A program made the translations under genes and the position numbers. This document shows positions 14,742-23,761 of a stretch of 64,000 nucleotides of DNA, in pieces. Positions within the stretch are counted from its first letter, which is position 1; every line of letters begins with the position of its first letter. The notes below the pieces were generated by a model. The model was given only the letters and a program-made list of their open reading frames with translations. It had not been told where the DNA came from and searched no databases. The stretch comes from Pelagimonas sp050633425 (GTDB taxonomy: Bacteria > Pseudomonadota > Alphaproteobacteria > Rhodobacterales > Rhodobacteraceae), in NCBI RefSeq assembly GCF_050633425.1, contig NZ_JBOEGM010000012.1, positions 124,001 through 188,000 of the forward strand, written 5' to 3'.

Positions 14742-17699
14742 ATGACTGATCAAAGCCCCAACGACCTCTTCCAAGCTTCCAGCTTTATGCAGGGGCATAA
14801 TGCGGAATATCTGGAACAGATGTACGCCCGTTATGCCAATGACCCGAACGCGGTCGATCAGGCATGGCAGGAGTTTTTCCGCCAGCTTGGCGATGCCGAG
14901 TTGGACGTCAAAGCCGAGGCTCAAGGCCCGAGCTGGGCGCGCAACGACTGGCCCCAGCAGCCCAATGATGATCTGACCGCCGCGCTAACCGGCGAATGGG
15001 CACCGGCCCCTGAGGTCAAAGGTGCTGGCAAAAAGATTGCAGCCAAGGCCGAGGAAAAGGGTGTTGCCCTGACCGACGATCAAATCCAGCGCGCCGTGTT
15101 GGACAGTATCCGCGCCTTGATGATCATCCGCGCCTATCGTATTCGCGGGCACCTCGCCGCTGATCTTGATCCGCTGGGCCTGCACGGTCGTGACCCGCAT
15201 CCTGAGCTGGACCCTAAAAGCTATGGGTTCACCGATGCCGACATGGATCGCCCGATCTTTATCGACAACGTTTTGGGCCTTCAGATCGCCTCGATGCGCC
15301 AAATTGTTGAGATTGTGAAACGCACCTATTGCGGCACCTTCGCGCTGCAATACATGCATATTTCCGATCCCGAACAGGCCGCTTGGCTCAAGGAACGCAT
15401 CGAAGGGTTTGGCAAAGAGATCGCCTTTACCCGCGAGGGGCGCAAGGCGATCCTGAACAAAATGGTCGAAGCTGAAGGTTTCGAAAAATTCTTGCACGTC
15501 AAGTACATGGGCACCAAACGTTTTGGTCTGGATGGTGGTGAAAGCCTGATCCCAGCGATGGAACAAATCATCAAACGTGGCGGCAACCTTGGTGTGCGTG
15601 ACATCGTGATCGGCATGCCGCACCGCGGACGTTTGTCGGTGCTCGCCAATGTGATGGCCAAACCCTACAAGGCAATCTTTAACGAATTCCAGGGTGGTAG
15701 CTTTAAGCCCGATGATGTTGATGGCTCTGGCGATGTGAAATACCACCTCGGTGCCTCCAGTGACCGCGAATTTGACGGCAACAGTGTTCACTTGTCTTTG
15801 ACAGCCAACCCATCGCACCTTGAGGCGGTGAACCCGGTTGTCTTGGGCAAAGTGCGCGCAAAACAGGATCAGTTGGGCGACACAGAACGCACCAGCGTGA
15901 TGCCAATCCTGTTGCACGGTGATGCGGCCTTTGCCGGTCAGGGTGTTGTGGCGGAATGTTTTGCCCTGTCTGGCCTGCGTGGTCACAAGACCGGCGGCAC
16001 CATGCATATCGTTGTGAACAACCAAATCGGTTTCACCACGGCCCCGCATTTCAGCCGCTCCAGCCCCTATCCAACAGACAACGCGCTGGTGGTTGAGGCC
16101 CCGATTTTCCACGTCAATGGCGACGATCCCGAAGCGGTGGTCCATGCGGCCAAGGTCGCGACCGAGTTCCGCCAGAAGTTCCACAAAGACGTGGTCATCG
16201 ACATTTTCTGTTATCGCCGGTTTGGTCACAACGAGGGCGATGAGCCCATGTTCACCAACCCGATCATGTACAAGCAGATCAAGAGCCACAAAACCACCCT
16301 GTCGCTTTATACCGAGCGGTTGGTCAAAGATGGCCTGATCCCTGAAGGTGAAATCGAAGACATGAAGGCCGCCTTCCAGGCGAAATTGAACGAAGAGTTC
16401 GAGGCCGGTAAAGTCTTTAAACCCAACAAAGCCGATTGGTTGGATGGGCGTTGGAGCCATTTGGACAAGATCAAAGAGGGTGACTATCAGCGCGGTAAAA
16501 CCGCCATTTCCAGCGAAGCAGCCAAGGATATTGGCGCGGCGCTGACCCGCGCACCGGATGGTTTCCCGCTGCACAAAACCGTTGGTCGTCTGTTGGACAG
16601 CCGTTCCAAGATGTTTGAGACCGGCAAAGGGTTTGACTGGGCCACCGGTGAAGCGTTGGCCTTTGGGTCGCTGCAGCTTGAAGGGTATCCGATCCGTCTT
16701 GCCGGTCAGGATTCAACCCGTGGCACATTTAGCCAACGTCATTCTGGCCTTGTGAACCAAGAAACCGAAGAGCGTTACTATCCGCTGAACAATATCCGCG
16801 AAGGTCAGGCCCGCTATGAGGTCATTGACAGTGCCTTGTCTGAATATGCGGTTCTTGGGTTCGAATACGGCTATTCGCTGGCGGAACCGAACGCCTTGAC
16901 CCTTTGGGAAGCGCAGTTTGGCGATTTCGCCAACGGTGCCCAGATTATGTTCGACCAATTCGTCAGCTCTGGTGAGAGCAAATGGCTACGGATGTCGGGC
17001 CTTGTTTGCCTGCTGCCACACGGTTTCGAAGGCCAAGGCCCTGAGCACAGCTCGGCCCGCCTTGAGCGCTTCTTGCAGATGTGTGGTCAGGACAACTGGA
17101 TCGTGGCGAACTGCTCGACACCGGCGAACTACTTCCACATTTTGCGCCGCCAGTTGCACCGCTCCTTCCGTAAACCATTGATCATGGTGACCCCAAAATC
17201 GCTTCTTCGTCACAAATTGTGCACGTCAGCGATCGAAGACTTTGTTGAAGGTTCCTCTTTCCACCGCGTCCTTTGGGACGATGCGGAACGTGGGCAGTCC
17301 GACACCAAACTGGTCAGTGATGACAAGATCAAACGCGTCGTGATGTGTTCGGGCAAGGTGTACTACGATCTTCTCGAAGAACGGGATGCGCGTGGCATCG
17401 ACGATATTTATCTGCTGCGGATCGAACAGTTTTACCCCTTCCCGGCGCTGGCTCTGGTCAAGGAATTGGAACGTTTCCCCGGTGCAGAAATGATTTGGTG
17501 TCAGGAAGAGCCCAAGAACCAAGGGGCGTGGACCTTTATTGAACCCAATATCGAATGGGTACTGGGGCGGATCAAAGCCACCCACCTGCGTCCTCGTTAC
17601 GTGGGTCGCGCGACGTCGGCATCCCCGGCGACAGGTCTGGCCTCCATCCATAAATCACAGCAAGCCGCGCTCGTTAACGAAGCGCTGACCATCGAATAA
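14742..17699 (+). CDS. sucA: 2-oxoglutarate dehydrogenase E1 component
   Basis: A thiamine-diphosphate enzyme of 985 residues that decarboxylates 2-oxoglutarate and loads the succinyl group on the SucB lipoyl arm. The N-terminal segment contains YLEQMYARYANDPNAVD (E2-binding region). The TPP domain has HRGRLSVLANV, TGGTMHIVVNNQIGFTT and FCYRRFGHNEGDEPMF, and the C-terminal pyrimidine domain has LPHGFEGQGPEHSSARLERFLQ. Length is as expected. AGGAG lies 9 bases before the start. It is followed by sucB after 89 bases, as in other proteobacterial odh operons. Confidence 0.97.
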   Translation: MTDQSPNDLFQASSFMQGHNAEYLEQMYARYANDPNAVDQAWQEFFRQLGDAELDVKAEAQGPSWARNDWPQQPNDDLTAALTGEWAPAPEVKGAGKKIAAKAEEKGVALTDDQIQRAVLDSIRALMIIRAYRIRGHLAADLDPLGLHGRDPHPELDPKSYGFTDADMDRPIFIDNVLGLQIASMRQIVEIVKRTYCGTFALQYMHISDPEQAAWLKERIEGFGKEIAFTREGRKAILNKMVEAEGFEKFLHVKYMGTKRFGLDGGESLIPAMEQIIKRGGNLGVRDIVIGMPHRGRLSVLANVMAKPYKAIFNEFQGGSFKPDDVDGSGDVKYHLGASSDREFDGNSVHLSLTANPSHLEAVNPVVLGKVRAKQDQLGDTERTSVMPILLHGDAAFAGQGVVAECFALSGLRGHKTGGTMHIVVNNQIGFTTAPHFSRSSPYPTDNALVVEAPIFHVNGDDPEAVVHAAKVATEFRQKFHKDVVIDIFCYRRFGHNEGDEPMFTNPIMYKQIKSHKTTLSLYTERLVKDGLIPEGEIEDMKAAFQAKLNEEFEAGKVFKPNKADWLDGRWSHLDKIKEGDYQRGKTAISSEAAKDIGAALTRAPDGFPLHKTVGRLLDSRSKMFETGKGFDWATGEALAFGSLQLEGYPIRLAGQDSTRGTFSQRHSGLVNQETEERYYPLNNIREGQARYEVIDSALSEYAVLGFEYGYSLAEPNALTLWEAQFGDFANGAQIMFDQFVSSGESKWLRMSGLVCLLPHGFEGQGPEHSSARLERFLQMCGQDNWIVANCSTPANYFHILRRQLHRSFRKPLIMVTPKSLLRHKLCTSAIEDFVEGSSFHRVLWDDAERGQSDTKLVSDDKIKRVVMCSGKVYYDLLEERDARGIDDIYLLRIEQFYPFPALALVKELERFPGAEMIWCQEEPKNQGAWTFIEPNIEWVLGRIKATHLRPRYVGRATSASPATGLASIHKSQQAALVNEALTIE

Positions 17700-17788
17700 C
17701 GCCTGAGTGTCGCGACAGCGATTTGGCAAAACCGAACAAGGCCCGTCAGCCACCAAAGCGATAGGGCTATGAAGAAGGAAACGAAGAC

Positions 17789-19282
17789 ATGACCGAAGTG
17801 CGCGTCCCTACATTAGGTGAATCCGTGACCGAAGCCACGGTTGCGACCTGGTTCAAGAAACCCGGCGATGCCGTCGCGGTTGACGAAATGCTCTGTGAGC
17901 TGGAAACCGACAAAGTGACCGTCGAAGTGCCGTCACCCGTTGCGGGCACGCTGGGCGATATTGTTGCCGCCGAAGGGGAAACCGTGGGTGTTGACGCCCT
18001 GCTGGCCAACATCACCGAAGGGGCTGGCGCAGCGGCCACCCCTGCCGCCGCCCCTGCCCCAGCAACAGCAGCGCCAGAGGCAGCCTCCATTGTCGATGTG
18101 ATGGTGCCAACGCTTGGCGAATCTGTGACCGAAGCGACCGTGTCGACATGGTTCAAAAAGGTCGGTGATCCCGTCGCCCAAGACGAAATGCTCTGCGAGC
18201 TGGAAACCGACAAAGTCTCTGTCGAAGTGCCTGCTCCTGCCGCTGGTGTTCTGGCTGAAATCGTTGCGGCTGAGGGCACAACCGTGGATGCCACAGCCAA
18301 ACTTGCGGTGATTTCCAGCGGTGATGGCGCTGCGGCTCCGGCTCCAACAGCGGCCCCTGCATCTGCGGCAGCCCCCGCAGCGGCCCAGGACATCAAAGAT
18401 GGCCCTGCCGCAGAAAAAGCCATGGCCGAAGCGGGTATTTCCCGTGATGCCGTGACCGGAACAGGCCGCGACGGTCGCGCCACCAAAGCCGATGTTGCAG
18501 CCGCCGTTGCCGCAGCAGCAGCGGCCCCCGCACCAGCCGCCGCGCCAGCAGCGCCACGTGCACCGGTTCCAGCGGATGATGCAGCCCGCGAAGAGCGTGT
18601 GAAAATGACCCGTCTGCGCCAAACCATCGCGCGCCGCCTGAAAGACAGCCAAAACACCGCCGCGATGCTCACCACCTACAACGAGGTGGACATGGGTGAA
18701 GTGATGGCGCTGCGCAGCCAATACAAAGACCAGTTCGAGAAAAAGCACGGCGTGCGTTTGGGCTTCATGTCCTTCTTCACCAAAGCCTGCTGCCACGCGC
18801 TGAAAGAAGTGCCTGAGGTCAACGCCGAAATCGACGGCACCGACATTGTGTACAAGAACTTTGTTCACATGGGTGTGGCCGCTGGGACGCCAACAGGCCT
18901 TGTTGTGCCTGTCATCCGCGACGCTGACAGCATGAGCTTTGCGGAAATCGAAAAAGCGATTTCTGAAAAAGGCAAACGCGCCCGTGACGGCAAGCTGTCG
19001 ATGGCGGAAATGCAGGGCGGGACGTTCACCTTGTCTAACGGTGGTGTCTATGGCTCGCTGATGTCCTCGCCGATCCTGAACCCACCACAGTCCGGCATCC
19101 TTGGCATGCACAAGATTCAAGACCGCCCCATGGCGATCAACGGTGAAGTTGTGATCCGTCCGATGATGTATCTGGCTCTGTCTTACGACCACCGTATCGT
19201 TGACGGCAAAGGCGCGGTGACCTTCCTCGTGCGGGTCAAAGAAGCGCTTGAAGATCCCCGTCGCCTGTTGATGGATCTGTAA
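17789..19282 (+). CDS. sucB: 2-oxoglutarate dehydrogenase E2, dihydrolipoamide succinyltransferase with two lipoyl domains
   Basis: A protein of 497 residues. Two nearly identical lipoyl domains are visible, about 1-76 and 104-178, each with CELETDKV carrying the lipoylated lysine (K42 and K142). They are joined by Ala/Pro-rich linkers. A peripheral subunit-binding domain (EKAMAEAGISRDAVTGTGRDG) lies near 209-240. The catalytic acyltransferase domain runs from about 265 and ends with SYDHRIVDGKGAVTFLV. Many SucB proteins have one lipoyl domain; two is a variant. The stop is immediately followed by the next start codon. Confidence 0.96.
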   Translation: MTEVRVPTLGESVTEATVATWFKKPGDAVAVDEMLCELETDKVTVEVPSPVAGTLGDIVAAEGETVGVDALLANITEGAGAAATPAAAPAPATAAPEAASIVDVMVPTLGESVTEATVSTWFKKVGDPVAQDEMLCELETDKVSVEVPAPAAGVLAEIVAAEGTTVDATAKLAVISSGDGAAAPAPTAAPASAAAPAAAQDIKDGPAAEKAMAEAGISRDAVTGTGRDGRATKADVAAAVAAAAAAPAPAAAPAAPRAPVPADDAAREERVKMTRLRQTIARRLKDSQNTAAMLTTYNEVDMGEVMALRSQYKDQFEKKHGVRLGFMSFFTKACCHALKEVPEVNAEIDGTDIVYKNFVHMGVAAGTPTGLVVPVIRDADSMSFAEIEKAISEKGKRARDGKLSMAEMQGGTFTLSNGGVYGSLMSSPILNPPQSGILGMHKIQDRPMAINGEVVIRPMMYLALSYDHRIVDGKGAVTFLVRVKEALEDPRRLLMDL

Positions 19283-19495
19283 TTGGCATACCTCGATCCG
19301 CGCAAGCTTACATGCCCCAATTGCGGGCTTACTGGTGAGGTTGTGTGGATCGTGGGGCTATCGCGCGCACACAAAAACGGAGACGGGCCGGCCTATATCA
19401 AGCTTCGCAAGGCAGGCCCGTTTCAGTCGCAGTGGTCCGACGGCAAGACCGACATCTTGTGTCCCGAAGACGGGAAAATTCTGAGCAGCCGTTAA
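19283..19495 (+). CDS. Small zinc-ribbon protein
   Basis: A protein of 70 residues starting with TTG directly after the sucB stop (no spacer). It has LTCPNCGLTGEV near the N-terminus and ILCPEDGKI near the end. CPNC clearly gives two zinc ligands; the second pair is incomplete (one cysteine), so zinc binding is uncertain. It is probably translated by coupling to sucB. Similar short proteins occur in Rhodobacterales; function unknown. Confidence 0.6.
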   Translation: MAYLDPRKLTCPNCGLTGEVVWIVGLSRAHKNGDGPAYIKLRKAGPFQSQWSDGKTDILCPEDGKILSSR

Positions 19496-19519
19496 TTCAC
19501 ATTTGGCAATCTAGGTTAC

Positions 19520-20512
19520 GTGCCCGACATGACACCTTCCTCTTCTCTCAAGACAGCGCTCGCCGCTTGTATGAAGAACGAAGGTATCTTTGTTTTGGAA
19601 TGGCTCGCCTATCACCTGTGTCTGGGTTTTGATCCGATTATTGTGGTGACCAACGATTGCGACGATGGTTCGCCTGCCTTGTTAGATCGGCTCGCCGAGA
19701 TGGGGCTGATAACCCATATTCAACAGGTCGTCCCCGAAGGCAAAGCGCCGCAAGACGCGGGGATGGATCACGTTCTTCGATTTTGCCGCGACAATGGTGT
19801 GTCGCATCTGCTCCATATCGACAGTGACGAGTTTTTGTTTTTGCCGCAATGGAGCTTGGAAAAACTGCGCAAGCGCAATCAAAAGGCTGATGTTGTTGCG
19901 ATCCCTTGGATCAACTTTGGCGATGGCGGTGTGCGCGACTGGGTTCCCGGCGATCTGGTCACCGAGCGTAATACGATGTCAGAGCCTGACACCAATCCGG
20001 GCGTTACCAAGTTCAAAAGCCTGTTCAAAGTTGCCAGCTTTGCCCGCGCAACCGACCACAATCCGTTGGAACCGCTGATTGACACGCCCAAGGTCACCCG
20101 CCCCGATGGGCGTAAGCTTCGCAATGGAACACTGTATCAACCAAAATCGGCGCGTTACCGCCCGCTTGGTATGGCCTGCAATGTCAAGGATGCCTTCATT
20201 TTTCACTATGCGGTTCGATCGGAAGATCTCTTCTTGATGAAAAATGATCGCGGTGATGGGCAAGGTAAGAACAGCGAAGATGATACCAAATACCATCTCG
20301 GCTCGCATTGGCACGAACAGGCCAACCGCAACGATGTGGAAAACACCTTGATGGAGCGTCACCTCGCCGCGATTAAGGCGAAACTGGCTGAGCTCCGTCA
20401 TGACCCAAAGGTTGCACAGACGGAGCAAGCTTGTCAGGACTGGTTCTTAGAGCGACGCGCGCAGGTTCTAACTCCGGAACGACGCGCGATATGGTCAAAG
20501 GAGCCGGCATGA
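19520..20512 (+). CDS. Glycosyltransferase family 2-like protein
   Basis: A protein of 330 residues (GTG 19520, or ATG 19529 three codons later). ALAACMKNEGIFVLEWLAYHL at the start, then VVTNDCDDGS, and the metal-binding acidic motif in HIDSDEFLFL near residue 95, mark a Glyco_tranf_2_4-type glycosyltransferase. It is the same broad group as the gene at 10277 but not closely similar to it. It lies between sucB and lpd in the same direction and its stop overlaps the MAPEG start (ATGA), so it is part of the TCA transcript. The sugar and acceptor are unknown. Confidence 0.8.
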   Translation: MPDMTPSSSLKTALAACMKNEGIFVLEWLAYHLCLGFDPIIVVTNDCDDGSPALLDRLAEMGLITHIQQVVPEGKAPQDAGMDHVLRFCRDNGVSHLLHIDSDEFLFLPQWSLEKLRKRNQKADVVAIPWINFGDGGVRDWVPGDLVTERNTMSEPDTNPGVTKFKSLFKVASFARATDHNPLEPLIDTPKVTRPDGRKLRNGTLYQPKSARYRPLGMACNVKDAFIFHYAVRSEDLFLMKNDRGDGQGKNSEDDTKYHLGSHWHEQANRNDVENTLMERHLAAIKAKLAELRHDPKVAQTEQACQDWFLERRAQVLTPERRAIWSKEPA

Positions 20513-20898
20513 CAGCGGAACTGACATATCTGACTCTGGCGGCGCTGTGGCAGGTCGTGCATTTTGGGCTGTATGCAACGGCCGCAAGCTTTCAGCTTGG
20601 CTTGCCCTACACAACCGGATCGCGCGATGACCCCCGCCCCTTGTCTGGCAAACCGGGCCGGTTGCAGCGCGCCATGAACAACAATTTCGAAGCGCTGATC
20701 CTGTTTTCGATCGCCGTGTTCGTGATTACTTATTCAGACAAGGCAAACACCTTGACGGGTGCACTTGCCTTGCTGTTTCTCATCTCCCGCGTGGCCTATT
20801 TGCCCGCCTATTTTTGGGGGCTCGCCCCTTGGCGGACACTCGTTTGGTTCGTGGGTTTCGGTGCAACTGTGTCAATTCTGATATTGGCGCTCATATGA
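20509..20898 (+). CDS. MAPEG family membrane protein
   Basis: A protein of 129 residues from ATG 20509, preceded by AAAGGAG and overlapping the upstream stop by ATGA. Four hydrophobic segments and the pattern RAMNNNFEALILFSIAVFVI (about 52-71) followed by RVAYLPAYFWGLAPWRTLVW are typical of the MAPEG superfamily (eicosanoid and glutathione metabolism related). Bacterial members are poorly characterised; glutathione-dependent detoxification is a guess. It lies between a glycosyltransferase and lpd. Confidence 0.83.
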   Translation: MTAELTYLTLAALWQVVHFGLYATAASFQLGLPYTTGSRDDPRPLSGKPGRLQRAMNNNFEALILFSIAVFVITYSDKANTLTGALALLFLISRVAYLPAYFWGLAPWRTLVWFVGFGATVSILILALI

Positions 20899-20958
20899 CA
20901 TCCGATTGCACAGGCCGACCCGGCTTTGTGCATCGGCCAAATTCGATAGGAGACTGAA

Positions 20959-22347
20959 ATGGCCAATTATGACGTGATCGTAATCGGTGCGGGCCCTGGC
21001 GGTTATGTAGCGGCGATCCGCTGCGCGCAATTGGGTCTGAAAACCGCTTGCGTTGAAGGGCGTGACACCCTTGGGGGCACTTGCTTGAATGTTGGGTGTA
21101 TCCCATCCAAGGCGTTGTTGCATGCCACGCATCAACTGCACGAAGCCGAGCATAATTTTGCCACCATGGGCCTGAAAGGCAAATCGCCGTCGGTCGATTG
21201 GGACCAGATGAAAACCTACAAGTCCGACGTTGTTGGTCAGAACACCAAGGGCATCGAGTTTCTTTTCAAAAAGAACAAAATCGACTGGCTGAAGGGTTGG
21301 GGGTCGATCCCGGCCGCAGGTAAAGTGCAGGTTGGTGATGAGGTCCATGAGGCCAAGAACATCATCGTGGCATCTGGTTCTGAGCCTTCAAGCATTCCAG
21401 GCGTTGAGATCGACGAAAACATCGTTGTGAGCTCAACCGGTGCGCTCGATTTGAAAAAGATCCCCAAGAAGCTGGCTGTTATTGGTGCCGGTGTGATTGG
21501 ACTTGAGCTTGGATCGGTTTACGCGCGTCTGGGGTCTGAGGTTCAGGTGATCGAATTCTTGGATGTTATAACCCCCGGCATGGACGCGGAAGTGCAGCGC
21601 AACTTCCAGAAGCTGCTGAAAAAGCAGGGCATTAACTTTACCATGGGCGCGGCGGTTCAAAAGGTTGAAACCACCAAGACCAAGGCCAAGCTGACCTACA
21701 AGCTGCGCAAAGATGACAGCGAGCATACCATCGACGCCGATACGGTGCTGGTGGCGACGGGTCGCAAACCGTTCACCGATGGTTTGGGATTGGAAGCTCT
21801 GGGGGTTGAGATCAGCCCGCGCGGCCAGATCAAAACCGACAATCAGTGGCGCACAAATGTGCCCGGTATCTATGCGATCGGCGACGCGATTGATGGTCCG
21901 ATGCTCGCCCACAAAGCCGAAGACGAAGGCATGGCTGCGGCAGAAGTTATCGCAGGTAAGCATGGTCACGTGAACTATGACGTGATCCCGGGTGTGATCT
22001 ACACAGCGCCCGAAGTTGCGTCTGTCGGCAAGACCGAAGACCAGCTCAAAGAAGAGGGTCGCGCCTATAAGGTTGGCAAGTTTTCCTTCATGGGCAATGC
22101 GCGCGCCAAGGCCGTGTTCCAGGGGGACGGTTTTGTGAAACTGATCGCCGATAAAGACACCGATCGCGTGTTGGGTTGCCACATCATCGGCCCCGGTGCT
22201 GGCGATCTGATCCACGAGATCTGTGTGGCGATGGAATTCGGTGCATCAGCCGAGGATGTTGCTCTAACCTGCCACGCACACCCAACCTTCTCAGAAGCCG
22301 TTCGCGAAGCCGCGCTGGCCTGTGGAAGCGGTGCGATCCACATGTAA
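20959..22347 (+). CDS. lpd: Dihydrolipoamide dehydrogenase (E3)
   Basis: An FAD flavoprotein of 462 residues that reoxidises dihydrolipoyl groups on SucB using NAD. It shows VIVIGAGPGGYVAAIRCAQLG (FAD-binding), the redox disulfide in GGTCLNVGCIPSKAL (C42 and C47), the second dinucleotide fold VIGAGVIGLELGSVY, GIYAIGDAIDGPMLAHKAE, and the C-terminal AHPTFSEAVREAAL with the catalytic His-Glu. AGGAG lies 7 bases before ATG. It is the last gene of the TCA block and is followed by two hairpins, the second a strong terminator. Confidence 0.97.
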   Translation: MANYDVIVIGAGPGGYVAAIRCAQLGLKTACVEGRDTLGGTCLNVGCIPSKALLHATHQLHEAEHNFATMGLKGKSPSVDWDQMKTYKSDVVGQNTKGIEFLFKKNKIDWLKGWGSIPAAGKVQVGDEVHEAKNIIVASGSEPSSIPGVEIDENIVVSSTGALDLKKIPKKLAVIGAGVIGLELGSVYARLGSEVQVIEFLDVITPGMDAEVQRNFQKLLKKQGINFTMGAAVQKVETTKTKAKLTYKLRKDDSEHTIDADTVLVATGRKPFTDGLGLEALGVEISPRGQIKTDNQWRTNVPGIYAIGDAIDGPMLAHKAEDEGMAAAEVIAGKHGHVNYDVIPGVIYTAPEVASVGKTEDQLKEEGRAYKVGKFSFMGNARAKAVFQGDGFVKLIADKDTDRVLGCHIIGPGAGDLIHEICVAMEFGASAEDVALTCHAHPTFSEAVREAALACGSGAIHM

Positions 22348-22363
22348 CCAGACTAGGGGACAG

Positions 22364-22384
22364 CGAAAATTCGGCGAATTTTCG
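22364..22384. repeat. Perfect 9-bp palindromic hairpin after lpd
   Basis: CGAAAATTC (22364-22372), GGC, GAATTTTCG (22376-22384). It lies 16 bases after the lpd stop and 14 bases before the terminator. It is similar in style to the palindromes at 28583-28626. Confidence 0.75.
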
Positions 22385-22398
22385 ATCCGCGCCAAATG

Positions 22399-22436
22399 GG
22401 AAACGTCCAGATCAAATCTGGGCGTTTCCTTTTTTC
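22399..22436 (+). terminator. Intrinsic terminator of the suc-lpd operon
   Basis: A 14-bp stem (22399-22412 with 22416-22429, one G-U pair) with a 3-base loop, followed by six T. Strong, and positioned to end the TCA transcript before the convergent PPOX gene. Confidence 0.93.
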
Positions 22437-22452
22437 TGCTGCTTACTCCAAC

Positions 22453-23055
22453 TCACCACATCCGCGGTTTGGCATGTTCGTCATATCCCTGATCATACGG
22501 TTTGGCCGAAATATCGCCTTCCGTCATATCCTCGAGGATTTCGCCCACCGTTGGCACCTCAGCTGAATCGTCACGCGCCCATAGCCCAGAACGCATCAAA
22601 GCTTTGGCGCATTGGGTAAAGACCTCCTCAACCTCAATAACAATCACCGTCGATGGCTGAATCTTACCGCGCGCAAATCCTGCACGCAGCGCTGCATCAT
22701 CGGTCAAAAACGCCCGACCATTCACACGGACCGTGGTATTGCTTCCCGGCACCAAAAACAGCAACGCCACGCGCCCATCACTGACGATATCACGCAGCGC
22801 ATCAATGCGATTGTTCCCGCGCCAATCGGGCATATGGATGGTCTGCTCATCGACCACCCGCACCACAGGACCATCATCCCCGCGCGGGCTGCCATGCACG
22901 CCTTGTGGCCCAACGGTTGAGAGCACACAAAACCGGGCCCCCACGATCCACGCCTTGTACAAGGGTGTTATTCGGCCTGCGACCTTGCGCAGCGCCAATT
23001 CCATCGGTTCATCATACAGATCGCTTAGCGCTTTCAACGAGGTGACTTTCCGCAT
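22453..23055 (-). CDS. PPOX-class FMN-binding flavoprotein (pyridoxamine 5'-phosphate oxidase-like)
   Basis: A protein of 200 residues with a split-barrel flavin-binding pattern: FCVLSTVGPQGVHGSPRGD near 42-60, VRVVDEQTIHMPDWRGNNRIDALRDI (phosphate-contacting Arg/Asn segment) and ALLFLVPG. It resembles the MSMEG_1061/DR2398 subgroup, whose substrate is unknown. The start at 23055 lies 44 bases inside plsC in another frame; it is kept because the N-terminal VTSLKALSDLYDEP is typical of the subgroup. Probably translated by coupling with plsC. Confidence 0.82.
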   Translation of the reverse strand: MRKVTSLKALSDLYDEPMELALRKVAGRITPLYKAWIVGARFCVLSTVGPQGVHGSPRGDDGPVVRVVDEQTIHMPDWRGNNRIDALRDIVSDGRVALLFLVPGSNTTVRVNGRAFLTDDAALRAGFARGKIQPSTVIVIEVEEVFTQCAKALMRSGLWARDDSAEVPTVGEILEDMTEGDISAKPYDQGYDEHAKPRMW

Positions 23056-23761
23056 CGAATCCGAGCTCCTTCATCAGGGCATTTGATTTGGCCTCAACGG
23101 TTTTTTCCAGTCGGGCCATAAATTCGGCTTTCTCCACCCCCGGTGGAATGGGGTCAAGGAATTCAACCACGGCCACCCCCGGCTTGCGCAAAATACCCTT
23201 GCGTGGCCACAAGAGCCCGACATTGGTCGCAGCAGGCACACAGGGCATTCCAGTTTCGCGATAAATGGCGGCAGTCCCGATTTTGTAGGGTTTGTAATCG
23301 CCGGGGGCGACACGTGTGCCTTGGGAATAGATCACCAACTGCCCCGGTTGTGCAGCGCCCTTTTTGACGTCCGCAATCATCTTCGCAATCGCCTGCCCAC
23401 GCTTGCCGCGATTGACCGGAACGCAGCCCAAACGCCATGCGTATTGGCCGATAAATGGCGTGTAAATCAGTTCGCGCTTCATGATGAATTTCGCGGCTGG
23501 AACGGCGCGGTAGATGATCATGATATCGAGAAAACTCTGGTGTTTGGCGGCAATCACCACCTCGTCGGTGGGGACAGGGCCGCGCACCTCTGAGCGAATG
23601 CCAAGCATCACCCGCGCCAACCAAATCACATGACCCGCATAGACGTTACAGACCCAGCGTGCGCCTTTGGGATGCAAGAGCAATGGAAAACAGACAATGC
23701 CCCAAACGGCCATAAACAGGTAGATATAGATCACAAAGATCAGCGACTTAAGCCATTGCAT
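23012..23761 (-). CDS. plsC: 1-acyl-sn-glycerol-3-phosphate acyltransferase (PlsC-like)
   Basis: A membrane-associated protein of 249 residues from ATG 23761. A hydrophobic N-terminal helix (LIFVIYIYLFMAVWGIVCF) is followed by the acyltransferase motif I KHQSFLDIM (HX4D), motif II near GCVPVNRGKRG, and motif III in VIYSQGTRVAPGD, where the usual EGTR is QGTR. It acylates lysophosphatidate or a related lysolipid in phospholipid synthesis. The start overlaps the ftsX stop (TGATG), so it belongs to the ftsE-ftsX-plsC-PPOX operon. Confidence 0.88.
   Translation of the reverse strand: MQWLKSLIFVIYIYLFMAVWGIVCFPLLLHPKGARWVCNVYAGHVIWLARVMLGIRSEVRGPVPTDEVVIAAKHQSFLDIMIIYRAVPAAKFIMKRELIYTPFIGQYAWRLGCVPVNRGKRGQAIAKMIADVKKGAAQPGQLVIYSQGTRVAPGDYKPYKIGTAAIYRETGMPCVPAATNVGLLWPRKGILRKPGVAVVEFLDPIPPGVEKAEFMARLEKTVEAKSNALMKELGFDAESHLVESAKRSV

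Noticed and set aside
14985..16574. Long open frame antisense to sucA (529 codons)
   Set aside because: Codon-position shadow of a strongly coding gene; no recognisable domain and no start signal.
17933..19192. Long open frame antisense to sucB
   Set aside because: Composition is the mirror of the Ala/Glu-rich sucB linkers (His/Gly/Arg/Cys-rich); not protein-like.
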